From assembly GCA_946478895.1 (NCBI GenBank), contig CAMLDY010000032.1, positions 1 through 25,771 on the forward strand: a stretch of 25,771 bases of DNA, read 5' to 3'. This stretch comes from an uncultured Gemmatimonadota bacterium. GTDB taxonomy: Bacteria; Gemmatimonadota; Gemmatimonadetes; Gemmatimonadales; Gemmatimonadaceae. A program made the position numbers and the translations under genes. This document shows, piece after piece, positions 1 through 8,198 of this stretch (within the stretch, counting starts at the first letter, position 1; each line of letters begins with the position of its first letter). The notes beneath the pieces are model-generated. The model was not told the DNA's origin. It worked only from the letters and a program-made list of their open reading frames with translations, and made no database searches.

Positions 1-513
1 TTTCCGAAGTAAGAGTGAATCGCGCCGAACCGCCGTCGCCACCGATCCGTTCGCGCTGACGGTTACGATCTCTGAGCGCGCGCCGAGAACGAACGTCGCC
101 CCCGACCTGACGATCCGCGCGCTGTCGAGTGCGCCGATCTCGTCACCGACAATTACCGGAGAGCCGTCGGGCGCCGCGACGCGAACGATCGCCCCTCCGC
201 TCGGCGCAACCATCGGCTCGACTGCCGTCATCACCGGCGTGAGATCGCCACGCCAGGTCACGATCGTTCCCGCTCCGGCGAGCGCCGCCAGCCAGGCGCG
301 CTCGATCCTGGATGGGAGGCTGTTCAGCTCAACGGTGATTCGTTCGGGAGCAGCCGGAACTCTGCTCCAGCGTGCGAGCTCACTGGCGCCTACCGCGCGC
401 GCATCCATTATGTCGCCCTTCGCACCGCTCGGCGCGCGCAACGAGAGCCAGAGCATCACCGCCAGCGACGCGAGCACCACCCCGCGCAGCACGATCTCGA
501 GTCGGCGACGCAT
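1..513 (-). CDS. Membrane-anchored protein of MoxR/DUF58 operon, C-terminus cut by window edge
   Basis: An open reading frame starts at ATG 513-511 and stays open to base 1 (171 codons, no stop). It begins MRRRLEIVLRG and continues with a hydrophobic helix (about residues 8-25), so it is anchored or secreted with an N-terminal signal-anchor. The visible rest is Ala/Val/Gly-rich beta-type sequence. The start lies one base after the TGA (517-515) of the DUF4159 gene, so it is the next gene of the same operon and probably translationally coupled. I do not recognise the family. In such operons the distal genes often encode further BatA/VWA-type envelope proteins, and this may be one, but no VWA MIDAS motif lies in the visible part. 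The reading frame is sure; the function is unknown. Confidence 0.75.
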   Translation of the reverse strand, partial: MRRRLEIVLRGVVLASLAVMLWLSLRAPSGAKGDIMDARAVGASELARWSRVPAAPERITVELNSLPSRIERAWLAALAGAGTIVTWRGDLTPVMTAVEPMVAPSGGAIVRVAAPDGSPVIVGDEIGALDSARIVRSGATFVLGARSEIVTVSANGSVATAVRRDSLLLRK

Positions 514-514
514 C

Positions 515-1141
515 TCAGCGCGTAAGGGCATAGACGATGATGTTCACGCCGAAGCGCGTGTTGTCCACGGTCGAGAATCGCTTCGCATCGGGATCGTAAT
601 TCCACTCCGAGCTGTAGTCCTTGCTGCTGTAAAGCACGCCGATGCGATCGCCCTGCATCACCGCCTGCAAATTCTTGTGCACCAGATTGTCACCCCAGCC
701 GTTCAGCTCGTGACTCGTCGTCGGCGGGCCGTCGTCGAACTTGAAGAAGCACTTGTAGATCTCGTGATCGTTGGGCAGATCGACGGGCTTGGAGAAGCTG
801 CGCGTCAGCTCCTCCATCGCCGTGTTGTGAAACACGCCGCCCACATCGTGATTGTGGTCGTCGATGAACAGCATCCCGCCCCGCTCCACAAGCTTTCGGA
901 CGTTCCTGCGCTCTGCTTCGCTGAACCGGAATGGCAGGTGGCCGGTGAGATAGACGAACGGATACTCGAAGATCGAGTCGGAGCCGAGCGGGATGTTCAC
1001 TCCGGATGGCGCGACGGCGATCGAAGTGTAGCGCGCGATCGAGTCGATGATGTTGGCGGGCAGCACCGGTGCGCTGTCCCAATCGCCCGAGTCGTATTGG
1101 CCCGTACAAAACACGAATTCGCTGATCATCCGCCGGACCAC
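515..1141 (-). CDS. DUF4159 domain protein
   Basis: The 208-residue protein has the DUF4159 hallmarks: a segment YPFVYLTGHLPFRFSEAE (about residues 80-97), then a (V)RKLVERGGMLFIDDHNHD segment near 102-120. The family has a Rossmann/glutamine-amidotransferase-like fold of unknown activity and is a regular partner of MoxR, DUF58 and VWA genes. I see no signal peptide; the N-terminus MVRRMISEFVFCTGQY runs directly into the domain. A second in-frame Met at residue 5 is an alternative start. The ATG overlaps the end of the preceding DUF4175-like gene by 16 bp, and the next gene starts one base after its stop, so coupling is likely on both sides. Family assignment is confident; biochemical role is unknown. 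Confidence 0.85.
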   Translation of the reverse strand: MVRRMISEFVFCTGQYDSGDWDSAPVLPANIIDSIARYTSIAVAPSGVNIPLGSDSIFEYPFVYLTGHLPFRFSEAERRNVRKLVERGGMLFIDDHNHDVGGVFHNTAMEELTRSFSKPVDLPNDHEIYKCFFKFDDGPPTTSHELNGWGDNLVHKNLQAVMQGDRIGVLYSSKDYSSEWNYDPDAKRFSTVDNTRFGVNIIVYALTR

Positions 1142-3108
1142 TGGTTTAACGGCCGCACTTCCGGCGGCGGCTCGAGGGCGCGGCGCGCGCGCAGCAATGC
1201 CGGCGTCGCATCACGACCAGCGCGAATCGCATCTGAGACTTCGCCGAGCGCACCGGCAAAGGCGGGATTCGTCTGCAAAGCTGCGACGCGCATCAGCGCC
1301 AGCTCCGTCGTGGCGCGCGCGGGATCCTTCTCCAGGATGTCGACCATCGCGTAGAAACGGCGCGTCAGCTCCAGCCGCGCTGAATCGGCGAAGGAGCGCG
1401 GCGTCCGAACGCTCGAGCTTCCCTTGTCTTTCCCGGTGAGTCTCACCCGCTCGATGTTGACGATGATCCTGGGCGGCGCACCGCGGAGATACAGCCGATT
1501 GGCGAGTCGCGCGCGATCGAGTGCCGCGAGCGCGACGCGCATTGGCGGCAGCGCCGGACCTGGTTCGGCGATCTTGAGCGACCGCACCGCCTGCCAGAGC
1601 GCCGTGTACGCCGCCTTGAGGTCCGGATTCTTTGCCCCGGAGATAACGTCCGGCGACTCCATCTCCTCGACCGTCGCCGGCTCGTCACCCGGTTTGGGCT
1701 CCGCCACATCCTCACCCGCACCCTCGGCTTCGGTCAGAATCTGCTGGACCCGTCTCCGGATTCCATCTTCCTGATTGCCGATGTCGGTCGACCGCCTCAC
1801 CAGCTCATCGCGCGGAAGCTTCGGCTTTTCGTTAACGAGCTTCTCGGTCAGCGCGATCAGCATCCGCTGACTGACCGCGGACGTGTCGAGCGGCAGCGGC
1901 GCCGCTGCTTCGATCGCGAGCGAATCGTACTCGCCCGCGCGCGCGATTCTTATGGTGCGCGTATCGGAAGTTGCGACCCCCGGACCGCTGACTGTGTTGC
2001 CATCCTGCGCGATGGCGCGCATCGATAGCACATCGCCTTCGCCGAGCTTGAGCGAGGCCAGGTCGAGCGTGGCATTGAGAGTCCCGGTGCGCGCGCCATC
2101 GAAATGAACGACGGCAGTATTCACTGTGCGCGCCTTGAAGATCTCACCCGAGCCGGTCGTGATCAGGTACTCGAAGTATCCGGAGCTGAGGCCGACGTCG
2201 TCTGTCACGGTGGCATTGAGCTGCACCACCAGCCGCGGAGTGCGCAAAGTCGTGTCGCGGCGGGGAGAGCTCAGCGCGATCTTCGGCGGCTCGTCGACGA
2301 CCGGAGCGAGCACGATGATCCGCTCGTAGCCGCGATCCCTGAGCGTGATCGCGGATGGCTTGGCGGGCATCGCAATCGACAAACCCCAACCACCATCTGC
2401 GCGCGAGAATCGGAGCGGTGCAGGTTGAGTCGCGGTCAACCCCTCCGGCGAACCGCTGCCGTGGATCGAGATCACGCTGCCGGTGAGGCCTGAAACAGCC
2501 GACGGATCGTCGAGACTGGTGGTGCGACCGCCGGCGTAGGCGGGCGCAGTAATCCAGACGGTGATGTCGTCGAGCCGGCTGCCGGCGGGAATCCCTGCCG
2601 TACCCCCGCGTCCGACCAGACCTCCGAGCGCACCCGAGCGGCTAAGAACGCCTGACGGCGATACATATAGTATTAGCGCGGCGATTGCCAAAGCGGCGAT
2701 CGCCGGCAGCAGGTGCCGGCGCGCCGCGCGGGTCGCGGTCGCCGAGATGTCGTGGCGGGCGATGGTCGAGTCCATTCCCGCCGTGAACTGCGACTCGCGC
2801 TGCTCGAGGGCGGTGACCAGTGAATAGTGCAGCGTTGGGACGCGCTCTTCGATCCAGAGCGCGACGCGAGCGACCGAAGCGAAGTGCCTGCTGCGCCACA
2901 ACATCGCCGTGGCGACGATGATGCCCGCGACAACTGAAACCGCGACAGTCGTCGCTGACAATCTTCCGCTACCCGAGATCGCGCCGCGCGTGAAGGAAGC
3001 CAGGCCAAGCAACCCACTGGTCATCGCCAATCCCCACATCACCGCGCGACCGATGGCCGCGACGCCGAGTACGCGCTGAGCTGCTCGGACGCGGTCGCGC
3101 GGCGTCAT
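1126..3108 (-). CDS. DUF4175-like large membrane protein
   Basis: A 660-residue protein. I start it at ATG 3108-3106, which forms an ATGA overlap with the stop of the upstream BatA-like gene; the frame extends 45 codons further up, but that stretch is Arg-rich and overlaps the neighbour. Two hydrophobic helices lie near residues 14-38 and 50-66 and a third near 136-155. Between them, a segment reading VALWIEERVPTLHYSLVTAL resembles the DUF4175 family. A large middle region of beta-type repeats probably lies outside the membrane, followed by helical, charged sequence (about 430-560). It is the third partner after DUF58 and BatA in the operon. Known DUF4175 proteins are uncharacterised envelope proteins. 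The membrane topology is seen; the family name is a moderate-confidence inference. Confidence 0.7.
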   Translation of the reverse strand: MTPRDRVRAAQRVLGVAAIGRAVMWGLAMTSGLLGLASFTRGAISGSGRLSATTVAVSVVAGIIVATAMLWRSRHFASVARVALWIEERVPTLHYSLVTALEQRESQFTAGMDSTIARHDISATATRAARRHLLPAIAALAIAALILYVSPSGVLSRSGALGGLVGRGGTAGIPAGSRLDDITVWITAPAYAGGRTTSLDDPSAVSGLTGSVISIHGSGSPEGLTATQPAPLRFSRADGGWGLSIAMPAKPSAITLRDRGYERIIVLAPVVDEPPKIALSSPRRDTTLRTPRLVVQLNATVTDDVGLSSGYFEYLITTGSGEIFKARTVNTAVVHFDGARTGTLNATLDLASLKLGEGDVLSMRAIAQDGNTVSGPGVATSDTRTIRIARAGEYDSLAIEAAAPLPLDTSAVSQRMLIALTEKLVNEKPKLPRDELVRRSTDIGNQEDGIRRRVQQILTEAEGAGEDVAEPKPGDEPATVEEMESPDVISGAKNPDLKAAYTALWQAVRSLKIAEPGPALPPMRVALAALDRARLANRLYLRGAPPRIIVNIERVRLTGKDKGSSSVRTPRSFADSARLELTRRFYAMVDILEKDPARATTELALMRVAALQTNPAFAGALGEVSDAIRAGRDATPALLRARRALEPPPEVRPLNQWSGG

Positions 3109-4481
3109 GCGGTTTTCAGACGAGATGGGGTCTCGGAGGTCGGCGTTGGGCTCGCCTCGCGTTGCGCCGTACCTGCATTCGCATTGCGGCGGCGAACGAG
3201 CAGCTCGGCGATGGCCGCGGCAATTGCCAGCAGGAGCAGCCATGGCGCGAGGGTGGACCTCGTGTTCGTTGCCGGCTGGAACTCATCGCGGCTCGCCAAT
3301 CCGCCACTTCCGGCCAGCCTGGCTATGTCGCCTGAATCCGCGCGAACGAGTGAAGTCACCGCTGCGCACGGTCGCGAGAGCTCGGCGACGAGGCGCACCC
3401 AATCCGACCGTATCACGAGATCACCGACCGGCGTCACCGGAATCGCGACCGAGCGAACGCAGCTTGAGCCCTCTGGTTTTTCGATTACCGCCGGCTCGCC
3501 ATCGTACCAGCGCCCGATCACTTCCGCGCCGCGCAAGGAATCGGGCGGGTACAACCATCGCCGCACAAACGGGGCGACGACTCCGCGCTCGCCGACCATC
3601 AGGCCACCGACGGTGTCGCTGCGCGCGCGTGACACCCCAAATCGCGGCCGACTGGTGGCCGGCCACTCGACGAGAATTGTCGCTTCACGCGCGCCAACCT
3701 CCGCGGGCGCCGAGTCTGCCGAGGCATCGACAATCGTCGGCCCACGCATGATGACCGCGTTTCCACGCACGACATGTCGCGAGATAGGTACCGTGACTGC
3801 AAGCGGATCGTCAGCCGCTGACTCGATCCGTAGAGCGCCGCTCATCGTCGCGGTGTCCACGCTCGCGCCCGCAACGGCGACGAGTCGCGCTCGACCGGGC
3901 CACAATTTCCTGATCGAATCGGTCGCTGCGTCGAGCTCTTCCCTCGCGAACGGGGAGACGATCACGAGCGCCAGACTGTCAGCCCGATCGCGCAACGTGC
4001 TACCGGCGCGCAACGCAGCGATCAGTCCCGCGCTCATATTTCCGCGAGTGATTGACGCCCGCAAAGCACTAATAGTGTCGCCAACATTGGCGCCCACTAT
4101 TCGCGTCGCAGAATCGAACAACACCAGCGCGTCTCCGTCGCGATAGACCGCTCGCACGCTGTCACGCAGCGCGACTGCGTCTCGCAACGACCTCGAGACG
4201 TCGGCAACAATCACCCGCGCCATCGGTCGCCGGGACGGGGCCAGCACCGGCTTCGCGAGCGCCGTACCCGCTGCGACGATCGTCACCGTCCTCAGCAGCA
4301 TTACCGCGATGTCCGACGGACGCCTCGCCGCCGCCACCGCTTTCGCCTGCGAATCTGGAATGAAGCGCGCCGTCGGCAGTATGGCCGCGCGCGGCTGGCG
4401 CACGACGATGAAATGGAAGCCAAGAATCACCGCCGCCACGGCCAGCGATGCCAGGAAGTATCCGGGCACGAGAAAGGTCAT
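3105..4481 (-). CDS. BatA-like VWA membrane protein
   Basis: The 458-residue protein has the BatA N-terminal pattern: a TM helix (residues 5-27, starting MTFLVPGYFLASLAV), an ILPTARFIPD turn, then a second TM helix (about 57-77). A von Willebrand A-type domain follows, with the MIDAS signature D94-V-S96-R-S98. A final TM helix (about 412-432) is followed by a short Arg-rich, then Ser/Thr/Pro-rich tail. In known Bat/MoxR systems such proteins sit in the inner membrane and work with a MoxR AAA+ ATPase that is thought to load metal ions or partners onto VWA proteins. The gene overlaps DUF58 upstream by ATGA (4478-4481) and the DUF4175-like gene downstream by ATGA (3105-3108). Family confidence is high; substrate is unknown. 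Confidence 0.82.
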   Translation of the reverse strand: MTFLVPGYFLASLAVAAVILGFHFIVVRQPRAAILPTARFIPDSQAKAVAAARRPSDIAVMLLRTVTIVAAGTALAKPVLAPSRRPMARVIVADVSRSLRDAVALRDSVRAVYRDGDALVLFDSATRIVGANVGDTISALRASITRGNMSAGLIAALRAGSTLRDRADSLALVIVSPFAREELDAATDSIRKLWPGRARLVAVAGASVDTATMSGALRIESAADDPLAVTVPISRHVVRGNAVIMRGPTIVDASADSAPAEVGAREATILVEWPATSRPRFGVSRARSDTVGGLMVGERGVVAPFVRRWLYPPDSLRGAEVIGRWYDGEPAVIEKPEGSSCVRSVAIPVTPVGDLVIRSDWVRLVAELSRPCAAVTSLVRADSGDIARLAGSGGLASRDEFQPATNTRSTLAPWLLLLAIAAAIAELLVRRRNANAGTAQREASPTPTSETPSRLKTA

Positions 4482-5383
4482 TGCGACATCGAGACGCCGA
4501 TGGCGCGCTGTGCGGTGATGCGCCTGATCAAATGCTCTGCCGTTTCCTCGCCGCCGATCGCCGTCGCGTAGCCGACACCCGCGTCGCTGAAGTCGTGCGC
4601 GATGCGCTCACGCCACGCAGCAAACGCATCGACGTACGTGGCGCGCGTCTCGCTCGTCAGCGCGCGACGAATCGTTGCAACCTCCGGGTCACTCACTGTC
4701 ACGCTCTCGCGCGGCGGATCGATTTCCTCCCGCGCAATAACGTGCACCGCCTGAACCTCGTGTCCGGCCGCGACCCACCTGCCTGCCACCGCCAACAGAT
4801 CTTCCGCGTCGCCAAGCAAATCGGAGATCACCACGAGCCGGCCGGCGGATTGCGCGGCAACCGAAACCGCGGGGGCGAGTGGCTCCCTGCCATCCGGCCG
4901 CGCCGACGATACCGCGCGCATGATCTCGTGCAGCACACTCAGTCGCATCCGCGGCGCAACCATCAATGGCTCCGTCCGTCCGGCGACGACGAAACCGATC
5001 GGATCCCCACTGTTGCGCGCGACCGCGGCGAGTCCGACCCCTATTAGCGCCGCCAATTTCCATTTCCCGTTGGTCGTCGTCGGAAAAGCCATCGATGCGC
5101 TGGCGTCGACCACGATTACTGTCGGGAGAATCGCGCGATCGTTCGACAATCTGATGTAAGCGCGGTCGCTGCGCGCAAAGAGTTTCCAGTCCACTCGCCG
5201 CAGATCGTCGCCCTGACGGTACGGCCGATACTCGGTGAACTCCGCCGCGATCCCGCGCAGCCGCGACGTGTGCGCACCCGGCATTCCACCGCGCACCACT
5301 CCGCGCGACGGCCACCGAATTCCGCGCACCGCGTCGAGAAGCGGCGCGTAGTCATCGTCAGTGTTCACAGCATCGACTGTCAT
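4478..5383 (-). CDS. DUF58 family VWA-like protein
   Basis: The 301-residue protein carries the DUF58 signature, EYRPYRQGDDLRRVDWKLFA followed by RSDRAYIRL (residues 51-79), and then a VWA-type core with MIDAS residues D93-A-S95-A-S97. Unlike many DUF58 proteins it has no N-terminal TM helices, so it is a soluble cytoplasmic form. DUF58 proteins are standard partners of MoxR ATPases in chaperone-like envelope or metal-insertion systems. It lies 53 bp after the moxR stop, and that gap holds a G-rich tract on the coding strand with several GGGAGG-like stretches that could serve as the ribosome binding site. Its stop overlaps the BatA-like start (ATGA). Confidence 0.9.
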   Translation of the reverse strand: MTVDAVNTDDDYAPLLDAVRGIRWPSRGVVRGGMPGAHTSRLRGIAAEFTEYRPYRQGDDLRRVDWKLFARSDRAYIRLSNDRAILPTVIVVDASASMAFPTTTNGKWKLAALIGVGLAAVARNSGDPIGFVVAGRTEPLMVAPRMRLSVLHEIMRAVSSARPDGREPLAPAVSVAAQSAGRLVVISDLLGDAEDLLAVAGRWVAAGHEVQAVHVIAREEIDPPRESVTVSDPEVATIRRALTSETRATYVDAFAAWRERIAHDFSDAGVGYATAIGGEETAEHLIRRITAQRAIGVSMSQ

Positions 5384-5402
5384 CGCTCGCCGTTGGCCGT
5401 CT

Positions 5403-5434
5403 CCCCGCTTCCCGCCTCCCGCCTCCCCCTTCCC
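5403..5434 (-). repeat. G-quadruplex-capable heptamer tract between moxR and DUF58
   Basis: The minus strand (the coding strand here) has five G-runs of 3, 5, 3, 3 and 4 bases separated by 2-4 nt, which satisfies the G3+N1-7 quadruplex pattern. On the plus strand it reads as an irregular 7-bp repeat of the TCCCGCC type. It fills most of the moxR-DUF58 gap, so it will be in the operon mRNA just upstream of the DUF58 start and also provides purine-rich Shine-Dalgarno-like sequence. Folding is inferred. Confidence 0.55.
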
Positions 5435-5436
5435 GC

Positions 5437-6465
5437 CTACAGCTTGATCTCGCTCTTCGGCGGCTTCACCTGCTCCAGCAGGCGATCGATGATCTGCTCC
5501 GCACCGACACCCTTCGCTTCGGCAGCGAAGTTGGGCAGCACGCGATGCCTGAGCACCGGCCGCGCGACGCGCACGATGTCGGCCGGTGAAACCGCGAACC
5601 GTCCCGCCAGCAGTGCGTGCGCCTTGGCGCCGAGTATCAGAGCCTGACCGGCGCGCGGTCCCGCGCCCCAGCGCACGTACTTCTTCACCATTTCGTCGGC
5701 GTCGGGCTCCGAAGGGCGAGTCGCGCGCGCGAGACGCGCGGCGAAAAGCAGCGCGGGTTCGGCGGCCGGAACATCCCGCACCATCCGCTGCAGCGCGCGC
5801 GTCGATTCGCCGCTGATCACCGGCTGCAACGGCTCAGGATCGGCGCCAGTCGTCGCGCGCAGAATTCCAACTTCCGCTTCCTCGTCCGGATAACCGATCC
5901 GTACGTCGAACAGAAATCGATCGAGCTGCGCTTCGGGCAGCGGATACGTCCCTTCCTGCTCGATCGGATTTTGAGTCGCGAGGACGAAGAACGGCTCGGG
6001 CAGCGGCATCGTCTCGCCCGCCGCAGTCACGCGGTGCTCCTGCATCGCCTCGAGCAGCGCCGCCTGGGTGCGGGGCGGCGCGCGATTGATCTCGTCGGCG
6101 AGCAGGATGTTGGCGAACACCGGACCGCGCACGAATCGGAACGACCGCGCACCAGTCGCCGAGTCTTCTTCCATGATCTCGGTGCCGGTGATGTCGCTCG
6201 GCACGAGATCGGGCGTGAACTGGATGCGCTTGAAGTCGAGATCCATCGCTTCGGCGACGCTGCGAATCATCAGCGTTTTGGCGAGACCCGGAACGCCGAC
6301 GAGCAGCGCGTGACCGCCGGCGAGGAGCGCCATCAGAATTTCCTCGACGACGTTCTCCTGCCCGACGATGCGCTTACCGACTTCGGTGCGCAGCCGCGCC
6401 GCCGAAGCGAGCAGCTCTTCGCGCGAATTGCTTAAGGGTTTTGCTGAGACCGATTGAAGGGCCAT
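5437..6465 (-). CDS. moxR: MoxR family AAA+ ATPase
   Basis: A 342-residue MoxR ATPase from ATG 6465-6463. The frame extends 40 codons further up, but homology-type sequence begins only at MALQSVSAKP and the extension would run into the divergent tldD start. Walker A is G57-VPGLAKT64, Walker B is LLADEIN (D124, E125), and the sensor-1 region is LATQNPIEQEGTYPLPEAQ (about 162-180); the LDRF that follows is the typical MoxR box. MoxR proteins are cytoplasmic ATP-driven chaperones that act on VWA-domain proteins. As first gene of the six-gene minus operon, it is the presumed engine for the DUF58 and BatA-like partners downstream. Confidence 0.93.
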   Translation of the reverse strand: MALQSVSAKPLSNSREELLASAARLRTEVGKRIVGQENVVEEILMALLAGGHALLVGVPGLAKTLMIRSVAEAMDLDFKRIQFTPDLVPSDITGTEIMEEDSATGARSFRFVRGPVFANILLADEINRAPPRTQAALLEAMQEHRVTAAGETMPLPEPFFVLATQNPIEQEGTYPLPEAQLDRFLFDVRIGYPDEEAEVGILRATTGADPEPLQPVISGESTRALQRMVRDVPAAEPALLFAARLARATRPSEPDADEMVKKYVRWGAGPRAGQALILGAKAHALLAGRFAVSPADIVRVARPVLRHRVLPNFAAEAKGVGAEQIIDRLLEQVKPPKSEIKL

Positions 6466-6572
6466 TGGAACCGGGTCGGAAGTCGCGCTGCTCGCAATGC
6501 AGGACCGGAAAATTAACGTGTTGCGACGGGCTTGACCGCTCCCGATATTAGTCGCCCTACCTACCGGGAACC
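6466..6572. promoter_or_regulatory. Divergent promoter region moxR / tldD
   Basis: These 107 bp separate two divergent operons and must hold both promoters. For tldD a weak sigma70-like pair is visible, TTGCGA (6521-6526) and TATTAG (6546-6551), but the spacer is 19 bp. No strong Shine-Dalgarno is seen before either start. The position is certain; the boxes are weak. Confidence 0.4.
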
Positions 6573-8198
6573 ATGAAGAAATCACGTCGCGACTTTCTCA
6601 AGCAGACCGGCATGGCGGCTGCGGCCCTCGCCGCCACCAATACGCTCTCGCCCCGCAATGCGTTCGGCTCGCTCATCCAGCCGCCGGTCGAGATGCCGGA
6701 CGACGCCGATGTCCGCGCCCTCATGATGACGGCGATCAACACCGCCAAGATGGCCGGCGCCAGTTATTCGGACGTCCGCATCGGCCGCTACCGCAACAGC
6801 TTCGTGTTTACGCGCGAGCAACAGATCGTTAACACCGTCGATACAGACGACATTGGCGCCGGCGTGCGTGCGCTCGTCAACGGCACGTGGGGCTTCGGCG
6901 CAACCAAGACCCTCACCACTGACGGTGTCGCCGCCGCGGCGCGCGAAGCGGTTGCGATCGCCAAGGCAAATCGCATCGCCCAGGGACAACCGGTCGAGCT
7001 CTCGCCCGTTCAGGCGTACCCGAACGCGACCTGGAAGAGCTCGTTCCAGATCGATCCATTCACCATTCCGATCGAGCAGCGCGCCGATCTCCTGCTCAAG
7101 GCCAACGCCGAGGCGCTCAAGGTCAAAGGCGTGCGCTTCGTCAATTCGGGAATGTTCTTCGTCAAGGAAGATCGCAACTTCGCTTCGACGGAAGGCTCGG
7201 TGATCTCGCAGACTCTCGTGCGCGTCGCCGTTCCCTTCACCGTCACCGCGATCGCGCCCGACAATTCCGATTTCCAGACCCGCGGCAACGTCGTCGCGCC
7301 CGCAGGTCGCGGCTGGGAATACGTGCTCGAGCAGGATCTCGTCGGCAACGCCGGCAAGTGGGCGACAGAGGCGGTGCAAAAGCTTACTGCCAAGCCGGTC
7401 GAAGTCGGACGGTACGATCTCGTTCTGCACCCGACGCACCTCTGGCTCACGCTGCACGAATCCGTTGCGCATCCGACCGAGCTCGACCGCGCGCTCGGCT
7501 ACGAAGCCAACTACGCGGGCACCAGCTTCGTCGCGCCGCCGGAGAAAGTGCTCGGCAAGCTGCGCTACGGCCCGGACCTCATGAACGTCCAGGGCGATCG
7601 CTCCCAGGAAGGCGGCTGCGGCACGACGGGTTGGGACGACGAAGGCGTCAAGCCGGAGACCTTCCTCATCATCAAGAACGGAATCTTTAACGATTATCAA
7701 ACGACGCGCGAGCAGGCCAACTGGCTGAAGTGGTACTACGATCAGCAGGGCCGGCCGATTCGCTCGCACGGCTGCTCCAACGCCGACTCCTGGAGCTCCG
7801 TACAGTTCCAGCGCATGCCCAATGTCTCACTGCTCCCGGGTAGCAAGGACATCAGCTTCGAGGACATCATCGCAGACACCGATCGCGGCATCGCGATCAT
7901 CGGCGACGGCTCGTTCTCGATCGATCAGCAGCGCTACAACGCGCAATTCGGCGGCCAGGTCTTCCACGAGATCAAGGGCGGTAAGATCGTCGGCATGCTG
8001 AAGGACGTCGCGTATCAGATGCGCACTCCCGATTTCTGGAATTCAATGGACATGATCGGCGGCCCGAAGAGCTACTTCCTGGGCGGAACTTTCTTCGACG
8101 GCAAAGGCCAGCCGCCGCAGGTGAACTCGGTGAGTCACGGTGTCGTGCCGAGCCGCTTCCGCAACATCAACGTCATCAACACCGGGAGGAAAGCATGA
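6573..8198 (+). CDS. tldD: TldD-type metallopeptidase with Tat signal
   Basis: A 541-residue TldD/PmbA-family protein. The N-terminus MKKSRRDFLKQTGMAAAAL is a textbook twin-arginine signal (S-R-R-D-F-L-K), so the protein is predicted to be exported folded; E. coli TldD is cytoplasmic. The zinc motif HExxxH is present as H295-E-S-V-A-H300, followed by PTELDRALGYEANYAGTSF, which closely follows the family consensus. The C-terminal Cys that is the third zinc ligand in E. coli TldD seems replaced: the matching segment reads GGTFFDGKGQ with no Cys. With TldE it forms a protease known to process peptides such as microcins and to degrade unfolded peptides. The last four bases overlap tldE (ATGA), so the two are translated together. 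Confidence 0.9.
   Translation: MKKSRRDFLKQTGMAAAALAATNTLSPRNAFGSLIQPPVEMPDDADVRALMMTAINTAKMAGASYSDVRIGRYRNSFVFTREQQIVNTVDTDDIGAGVRALVNGTWGFGATKTLTTDGVAAAAREAVAIAKANRIAQGQPVELSPVQAYPNATWKSSFQIDPFTIPIEQRADLLLKANAEALKVKGVRFVNSGMFFVKEDRNFASTEGSVISQTLVRVAVPFTVTAIAPDNSDFQTRGNVVAPAGRGWEYVLEQDLVGNAGKWATEAVQKLTAKPVEVGRYDLVLHPTHLWLTLHESVAHPTELDRALGYEANYAGTSFVAPPEKVLGKLRYGPDLMNVQGDRSQEGGCGTTGWDDEGVKPETFLIIKNGIFNDYQTTREQANWLKWYYDQQGRPIRSHGCSNADSWSSVQFQRMPNVSLLPGSKDISFEDIIADTDRGIAIIGDGSFSIDQQRYNAQFGGQVFHEIKGGKIVGMLKDVAYQMRTPDFWNSMDMIGGPKSYFLGGTFFDGKGQPPQVNSVSHGVVPSRFRNINVINTGRKA

Noticed and set aside
6582..7769. 395-codon open frame on the minus strand opposite tldD
   Set aside because: Antisense to the conserved TldD; Arg/Glu/Asp-rich composition typical of shadow frames.
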